Positions 59,493-64,000 of a DNA stretch of 64,000 nt are shown piece by piece. The translations under genes were made by a program, and so were the position numbers. Position 1 is the stretch's first letter; the number at the start of each line of letters is the position of its first letter. Below the pieces are notes generated by a model, which searched no databases, was not told the origin of the DNA, and saw only the letters and a program-made list of their open reading frames with translations. Origin of the DNA: Isoptericola halotolerans (GTDB lineage: Bacteria > Actinomycetota > Actinomycetes > Actinomycetales > Cellulomonadaceae). Location of the stretch: positions 415,067-479,066 of the forward strand of contig NZ_JABEZU010000004.1 in the NCBI RefSeq assembly GCF_013149785.1. Direction: 5' to 3'.

Positions 59493-60890
59493 TCACGACC
59501 CCGTCCCGACGAGCAGGTCGACCGTGACCAGCACGTAGTCCTCGTCACGCAGGTCGTCGATGATCTTCGGCACGGCGTCGACGGTGGTCGGGTGGATGTC
59601 GTGCAGCAGCACGTTGCTGCCGTCCTTCACCCGGTCGCGCACGTCCCGGCGGATCTGCTGCGCGTCGCGGGTCCGCCAGTCGTCGCTGTCGAGGCTCCAC
59701 AGGACGACGTCGAGCCCGGTGCGCGTCGCGAGGGTCCGGACACGGCCGTCGACGTCGCCGTACGGCGGGCGCAGCAGGAACGGTGTGGACCCGGTGGCGT
59801 CGGTGACGGCGTCCTGGGTGCGCCGGAGCTCGTCGCGCACCTCGGCGTCGTCGAGCGTGGTGAGCTGCGGGTGGCTCCACGAGTGGTTCGCCACCAGGTG
59901 ACCGCCGTCGGCGACGGCGCGTGCGATCCCGGGACGGGCGGCGACGCTCTCACCCAGCAGGAAGAACGTGGCGGGGGCGTCCTTGCGCTCGAGGATCCGC
60001 AGCAGGCGCCGTGTGTCCGCGACGGGCCCGTCGTCGAAGGTCAGCGCGACGCACCTGTCCACGCGGCAGTCGACGCCGTCGTCGCGGGCGGCGGCGAGAC
60101 GTCCGGTCCGGATGTCGGCCAGCCGGTCGGACCAGAGGGCCTCGGAGGTCTCGAGCAGGGTGTCGCGCAGGGAGAGGGCCTCGTCCGGGTCGACGGCGTC
60201 GGGCCCGGCGTCGAGGGCGGCCCCGGCCTCGGTGACCGCCTCGTCGAGCGGACGCAGGGTGCCCGCGCCGACCTGGCCGTCCAGGTCGCTCAGGGCGTCA
60301 CGGCCCTCGACCGCGGCGGCCTGGAGCTCGTCGTACGCCCACTGCCGGCGCGCCTCGACGACGGCGGCGCTCGCCTCGTCGACGTCGGTGGCGGCGGCGT
60401 CGAGGTCGGCGGGCGCAGGGTCCGAACCGTCGACCGCCTCGACCTGTACCGCCGGGAGGGTCTCGGGGTGGAACGGGTTCGGGCGGGTGACCTCGTCGAC
60501 GGTCCGTGTCACCTCCTGGTAGGTGACCTCGGTGTCGCGCAGCTCCTCGGCGTCGTCGAGCGCCGTGGCGAGCGTGTCCCGGACGTCGGGGTCGGGCACC
60601 TGGTCCTCGCTGGCCGCGAGGACCGACCGGGCCTCCTCGGTCGTGCGGTCGAGATCGTCGAGGCTGGACGTGTACGCGTCCTCGGCGCGGGCCTGGGACG
60701 CGGCCGCCTCCTCGGTGACGCGGGCGACCTCGGCCTCGTGCTCCGCCACCGCCCTGACCCAGGCCCGGTGCTCGACCGTCCCGACGGCGACGGCCGCGAG
60801 GACCAGGACGACGAGAACGACCCACCACCAGCGCACACCACGCCCGCGCTGCGGGGTGTGCTCGGCGGAAGATCCAGGAGAGGTGCTCAC
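59493..60890 (-). CDS. Polysaccharide deacetylase (NodB domain), membrane anchored
   Basis: A 465-residue carbohydrate esterase family 4 protein. One N-terminal helix (about 21-38, WWWVVLVVLVLAAVAVGTV) anchors it; residues 45-260 are a long helical, coiled-coil-rich region outside the membrane. The NodB domain has TFDDGP (284-289), HSWSHP (metal histidines), RPPYGD and LLHDIHPTT, all catalytic motifs intact. It would de-N-acetylate peptidoglycan or another wall polymer. GTG 60890 is chosen; a longer frame is possible. Gene order suggests co-expression with the M15 peptidase just upstream. Confidence 0.9.
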   Translation of the reverse strand: MSTSPGSSAEHTPQRGRGVRWWWVVLVVLVLAAVAVGTVEHRAWVRAVAEHEAEVARVTEEAAASQARAEDAYTSSLDDLDRTTEEARSVLAASEDQVPDPDVRDTLATALDDAEELRDTEVTYQEVTRTVDEVTRPNPFHPETLPAVQVEAVDGSDPAPADLDAAATDVDEASAAVVEARRQWAYDELQAAAVEGRDALSDLDGQVGAGTLRPLDEAVTEAGAALDAGPDAVDPDEALSLRDTLLETSEALWSDRLADIRTGRLAAARDDGVDCRVDRCVALTFDDGPVADTRRLLRILERKDAPATFFLLGESVAARPGIARAVADGGHLVANHSWSHPQLTTLDDAEVRDELRRTQDAVTDATGSTPFLLRPPYGDVDGRVRTLATRTGLDVVLWSLDSDDWRTRDAQQIRRDVRDRVKDGSNVLLHDIHPTTVDAVPKIIDDLRDEDYVLVTVDLLVGTGS

Positions 60891-60933
60891 AGCACGATCT
60901 TCCGGGGAACCCGGTGCCACGGCTACCCCGGGA

Positions 60934-61740
60934 CTAGACCTCGGTCGACTCCCAGTGCCACGGCTCGTACTTCGAACCCCCGGGACGCGCCCAGGCCGGG
61001 TTGACCCAGCCGAGCGCCGGCGCGTTCGCGTCCAGCCACGCCCAGCGGTCCCCGGCGTAGGTCTCCGGGCAGAGGTCGACGGCGAGGCCCCAGCCGTGGT
61101 TGGAGGTGCCGGGGGTGGCGGCGAGGTAGCCCTTGGCGGCCTTGGTGGCGACCTGCAGCTCGTAGGAGCGGTACCCGTCGGTGAGGCACATCGGCTCCCC
61201 GAACCGGGCCGTGTAGAGCTCGTTGAGCTCGGCCAGCGAGCGGGCGACGTCGGCGCGGACCAGCACGGTCCCGGGCCACGGCGCGCAGAGCTGGTCGCGG
61301 GGGATCCGGCCGTTGGACCACCCGGTCGTCACCTCGACGTCGCAGCCGGGCGGGTTCTCGGGTGCTTCCGGTGCCGGCTGGATGGCACGGTCCGTGCGGG
61401 GCAGCCGCTCGTCGCTGCGGGACACGCCCAGGGATCGGTCGACCGTCACGGCGGGCGGGTCCTCGACGGCCGGCCGGTCCGGCACGGCCGCGCGGACGGC
61501 GGCGGAGCTCACCGTGCGGGTGGTGGTGTCGGCGTCGGTGGTGGTGCCGGCGGGTTCCGCCTCGGCCAGGTAGGTACCGCCGGTGGTGAGCACCAGGGCG
61601 GCGGCGGCCGTGACGCTCAGCGTGACCCGCGGTCCGGCGGTGGAGCGACGGCGTGGCTTCTCCGCGAAGTGGCGGCCACGGGTGGCCTGACGCGTGCGCC
61701 GGGAGGGAGCCGGCGCGGCGGTGTCGCGCGCGTGCTTCAT
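60934..61740 (-). CDS. D-alanyl-D-alanine carboxypeptidase family (M15B) protein
   Basis: A 268-residue wall peptidase. A basic N-terminus and one membrane helix (about 39-57) precede a threonine/alanine-rich linker. The M15 domain has DGYRSYELQVATKAAKGYLA, GTSNHGWGLAVDL (zinc ligands His and Asp) and EPWHWE (third ligand). It trims D-Ala from peptidoglycan stems. Its ATG overlaps the stop of a 23-residue leader ORF. A c-di-AMP riboswitch lies upstream, typical for actinobacterial wall hydrolases. Confidence 0.9.
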   Translation of the reverse strand: MKHARDTAAPAPSRRTRQATRGRHFAEKPRRRSTAGPRVTLSVTAAAALVLTTGGTYLAEAEPAGTTTDADTTTRTVSSAAVRAAVPDRPAVEDPPAVTVDRSLGVSRSDERLPRTDRAIQPAPEAPENPPGCDVEVTTGWSNGRIPRDQLCAPWPGTVLVRADVARSLAELNELYTARFGEPMCLTDGYRSYELQVATKAAKGYLAATPGTSNHGWGLAVDLCPETYAGDRWAWLDANAPALGWVNPAWARPGGSKYEPWHWESTEV

Positions 61741-61808
61741 GCCGCGGCTCCCCGGGCCCGACGTCGGCGGTCGGTTCGCGCGTCGGCGGGCGGGCAGGGG
61801 TCGTCCAT
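61737..61808 (-). CDS. 23-residue leader ORF between riboswitch and M15 gene
   Basis: ATG 61808, after AGGAGATTCCTC, encodes MDDPCPPADARTDRRRRARG-AAA and its TGA overlaps the M15 start (GCATGA). It is the first start codon after the riboswitch, so translation of the peptidase may depend on it. Could equally be a chance ORF. Confidence 0.4.
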   Translation of the reverse strand: MDDPCPPADARTDRRRRARGAAA

Positions 61809-61814
61809 GAGGAA

Positions 61815-62000
61815 TCTCCTGACGCCTGCGGGGTTAGCTGTCGGGTTCGGGTCGGAGACTGACCCGGCCGGCGGAGCCGGCTTCACCCCGAGGACGCGGT
61901 GCGCGCCCGAGAAGTGGGTCCCCCGTCCCTGTCGTGATCTGGGGAGCAACGGGTGGTGACAGGGCTCGGCGAGCCACCCGCGCACCTCGCTTCGCGAGAT
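61815..62000 (-). promoter_or_regulatory. Cyclic-di-AMP (ydaO/yuaA) riboswitch
   Basis: On the minus strand the end of the leader reads CCGAACCCGACAGCTAACC followed by CCGCAGGCGTC and AGGAGA, the hallmark 3' part of ydaO riboswitches; GGGGTGAAGCCGGC and GGGGGACCCAC upstream fit the other conserved segments. In actinobacteria these elements sit before wall-peptidase genes and turn them off when c-di-AMP is high. The 5' limit is estimated. Confidence 0.85.
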
Positions 62001-62006
62001 GGAGAG

Positions 62007-62035
62007 ACCATATCCACTCCCGACCTCTTTGTCAC
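62007..62035 (-). promoter_or_regulatory. Candidate promoter of the riboswitch-M15-deacetylase transcript
   Basis: Minus strand: GTGACA (62030-62035), about 17 bases, TATGGT (62007-62012). It would start transcription just before the riboswitch. Confidence 0.4.
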
Positions 62036-62188
62036 GAAGACGTAACGACGATGTCGACCGGGCCTGCCTGCCGGCTCTCGGACCGCCACGAGAACCCGCA
62101 CCGATGAGTCGTGGCCCCGCCAGGGATCTACCTCCAGAACGCTCGTGGTCCGACCGGGCCGGGGCGGTGCCGAGGGAGGGGCGTGCAG

Positions 62189-63631
62189 ATGATGAGCGGC
62201 GACAGCGGCACGACGGGTGCCCGACGGCGATGGTGGTGCCTGGCCGTGGTGTGCCTGGCCATGTTCATGGGCGTGCTGGACTCCACGAGCGTGTACGCGG
62301 CCTTGCCGGAGATCGCCGCGGAGCTCGACTTCGCTCCGGCCGAGGTGCAGTGGGTGATCACCGCCTACGGCATGGCGATCGGCGGCCTGCTCCTGCTGGG
62401 CGGGCGGCTCGCGGACCGTCTGGGACGACGGCGGGTCTTCCTGGCCTCGGTGGGGCTGTTCGCGGTGGCGTCGTTGGCGTGCGGGCTGGCGGCCTCCAGC
62501 GAGCTGCTGATCGCTGCCAGGGCGCTCCAGGGCGTCGGTGCGGCCGTGATGACGCCCGCGGGACTCTCCCTCCTGATGGGCGTCTTCCCCGACGGGCCGG
62601 ACCGCAACAAGGCGCTGGGCATCTGGGGCGGGCTGGGTGGCACCGGTGCCTCGGTGGGGTTGCTGCTGGGCGGCGTGCTCACGGACCGGGCCGGGTGGGA
62701 GTGGATCTTCCTCACCAACGTCCCGGTCTGCCTGCTCGTGCTCGCCGTGGGTCCGGCCCTGCTGCCCGAGGCCACGGCGCACCGGCAGCGGCTCGACCTG
62801 CCGGGCGCGGTCACGGCCACCGGCGGACTGGTGCTGCTGCTGCTCGCGCTCTTCCGGGTCGCCGAGCACGGGGTCGACACCCTCACGGTGCTCCTCCTCG
62901 CGGGAACGGTGGTGGCGGCGGCCCTCTTCGTCGTCGTCGAGCAGCGCAGCCCGGCGCCGTTGGTGCCGCTGCGGATCTTCGCCTCGCGCGCCCTGGTCGG
63001 GGGCAACGTCGTGATCCTGACCGCCGGCATCGCCGTCGACGGGTTGCTCATCGTCATGACTCTCTACGCTCAGCAGGTGCTGGGCTTCTCGGCGCTCCAG
63101 TTCGGCCTGACCATGGCGATCATGACCGTCACGTCCGTGCTGGGCGTGCTGGCCGGGCAGCACCTGGTGACGCGATCGGGGTTCCGGCTGGTCGCCCCCG
63201 GAGGCATGACCGTGCTGGCCGGGGCCCTCGTGCTGCTGAGCCGCCTCTCGTCCGACGGGACGCTGGTGCGGGACCTGCTGGCGGGCCTGGTGCTGTTCGG
63301 CGCCGGGATGGGTGCGGCGTTCGTCGCCGGGCAGATCGCCGCGCTGTCCGGCGTCGCGGACGGGGACGCCGGGCTGGCGGCCGGCCTGGAGGAGACCTCC
63401 TTCGCCGTCGGGACCACCCTGGGTGCGGCGCTGGCCTCGGCGGTCGTCGTCGGCTACGCGGTCCGGGACGCCGAGCCGACGACGACGGCACTGACGGACG
63501 GGTTCGCCGTGGCCCTGCTGGTGCTGGCCGGCGTGGCCACGATCGGTGCGGTGCTCGCGGTCACGCTGCTGGGTGCCGGGCGGCGGCACGAGCCGGTGCC
63601 CGAGTCCGTGGCGACGGCGGTCGGGCGGTGA
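62189..63631 (+). CDS. MFS transporter, DHA2 family
   Basis: A 480-residue, 14-helix efflux protein. MFMGVLDSTSVYAALPEIAA, LLLGGRLADRLGRRRVFLAS (motif A) and IWGGLGGTGASVGLLLGGVL (motif C) are diagnostic of the EmrB/QacA group. ATG 62189 has GGGAGG; the adjacent ATG 62192 is possible. It is divergent from the riboswitch-M15 gene. Substrate unknown. Confidence 0.9.
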   Translation: MMSGDSGTTGARRRWWCLAVVCLAMFMGVLDSTSVYAALPEIAAELDFAPAEVQWVITAYGMAIGGLLLLGGRLADRLGRRRVFLASVGLFAVASLACGLAASSELLIAARALQGVGAAVMTPAGLSLLMGVFPDGPDRNKALGIWGGLGGTGASVGLLLGGVLTDRAGWEWIFLTNVPVCLLVLAVGPALLPEATAHRQRLDLPGAVTATGGLVLLLLALFRVAEHGVDTLTVLLLAGTVVAAALFVVVEQRSPAPLVPLRIFASRALVGGNVVILTAGIAVDGLLIVMTLYAQQVLGFSALQFGLTMAIMTVTSVLGVLAGQHLVTRSGFRLVAPGGMTVLAGALVLLSRLSSDGTLVRDLLAGLVLFGAGMGAAFVAGQIAALSGVADGDAGLAAGLEETSFAVGTTLGAALASAVVVGYAVRDAEPTTTALTDGFAVALLVLAGVATIGAVLAVTLLGAGRRHEPVPESVATAVGR

Positions 63632-63823
63632 GCGGCCTCGACCTGACGGCCGAGTTCCACCGGCGTACCCGGCCCGACCGGACCGAGCTGCTGGCGCTCG
63701 GGTACCGCTCCCGACCAGCCTGGGCGGTCCCGCGCAGCCCTGGCCTTCGTCGCCTTCTTCGACCCGCGGCTCTTCGCCCGATTCGGGCTCTCGGGCGCGA
63801 CAAGGCCGCTCCGTGTGTGACGC
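63628..63823 (+). pseudogene. Short degenerate ORF downstream of the MFS gene
   Basis: GTG 63628 overlaps the MFS stop (GTGA) and encodes MSGLDLTAEFHRRTRPDRTE, LLALGYRSRPAW; the better continuation AALAFVAFFDPRLFARFGLS is in another frame, so one base seems to be missing near 63730. The family is not recognised. Confidence 0.35.
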
Positions 63824-63832
63824 TGGTCTCCG

Positions 63833-63863
63833 TTGACCTCAAGAGCGGTCGAGGTCCTAGGCT
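63833..63863 (+). promoter_or_regulatory. Candidate sodA promoter
   Basis: TTGACC (63833-63838) and TAGGCT (63858-63863) with 19 bases between, about 40 bases before the superoxide dismutase start. Confidence 0.4.
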
Positions 63864-63899
63864 CGGAATGTCTGATCTCTACGGAAGGACCGATGCACG

Positions 63900-64000
63900 A
63901 TGGCCGTCTACACGTTGCCTGACCTGCCCTACGACTACAGCGCCCTGGAGCCGCACATCAGCGGCAAGATCATGGAGCTGCACCACGACAAGCACCACGC
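63900..64000 (+). CDS. sodA: Superoxide dismutase (Fe/Mn), 5' part only
   Basis: ATG 63900 encodes [34 protein letters not shown] before the window ends. PDLPYDY and the metal-ligand region MELHHDKHH are the N-terminal signature of Fe/Mn superoxide dismutases, which remove superoxide in the cytoplasm. GGAAGGA lies upstream. The metal cannot be decided from this part. Confidence 0.95.
   Translation, partial: MAVYTLPDLPYDYSALEPHISGKIMELHHDKHH

Noticed and set aside
1..64000. CRISPR array
   Set aside because: No regularly spaced direct repeats of 25-40 bases were found; the repeats seen are dispersed or inverted.
1..64000. tRNA or rRNA genes
   Set aside because: I saw no convincing cloverleaf or rRNA sequence while reading; a covariance search would be decisive.

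Overview
The window is high-GC actinobacterial chromosome, most likely Micrococcales (Cellulomonadaceae/Promicromonosporaceae type). Evidence: GC-rich codon use, GTG/TTG starts, several apparently leaderless genes, a WhiB-like protein, inositol-3-phosphate synthase, a PASTA penicillin-binding protein, a cyclic-di-AMP riboswitch on an M15 peptidase, and a xylo-oligosaccharide operon. Gene order matches the neighbourhood of the actinobacterial replication origin: the CCA enzyme/NUDIX/DUF6049/MurJ/pseudokinase block and the ino1/padR/PBP/rpsF-ssb-rpsR-rplI/dnaB block lie side by side.

Layout. 1-24.4 kb is conserved core: an envelope operon on the minus strand (NUDIX, DUF6049, MurJ, pseudokinase), CCA-adding enzyme, two MFS transporters, a LOV-GAF-PP2C blue-light-type phosphatase, padR-ino1, a bifunctional PBP, rpsF-ssb-rpsR-rplI, a DinF/MATE transporter, and dnaB carrying a 410-residue class 3 intein in its P-loop. 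24.4-46.5 kb is an accessory region with lower and uneven GC, many frameshifted or truncated genes, IS3 and IS256 remnants and a dispersed hairpin repeat. 46.5-64 kb returns to ordinary chromosome: LacI regulator, sugar ABC transporter and GH120 beta-xylosidase, acetyltransferases, small regulators, AI-2E transporter, polysaccharide deacetylase, M15 carboxypeptidase, an MFS transporter and the start of superoxide dismutase.

The most interesting part is 28.7-33.6 kb, six intact genes in otherwise decayed DNA: a protein resembling the helical domain of 5-hydroxymethyl-dU DNA kinases (alpha-glutamyl/putrescinyl-thymine pyrophosphorylase-like), a thymidylate-synthase-family enzyme, a thymidylate-kinase-family enzyme, and a tightly coupled trio of an unrecognised zinc-ribbon protein, a ThsB-like TIR protein and a SLATT/DUF4231-type membrane protein. 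I read this as a candidate anti-phage system in which a TIR-derived signal opens a membrane effector, beside thymidine-nucleotide or DNA-base modification enzymes. The family assignments come from recognised motifs; the joint function is inference.

Functional links elsewhere: the envelope genes (MurJ, PBP, M15 peptidase, deacetylase) serve cell-wall synthesis and remodelling, with the M15 gene probably under c-di-AMP control. The LacI protein probably controls the xyloside ABC transporter and GH120 enzyme through two identical 11-bp palindromes. The PadR protein probably represses its own padR-ino1 operon through a perfect 17-bp palindrome.
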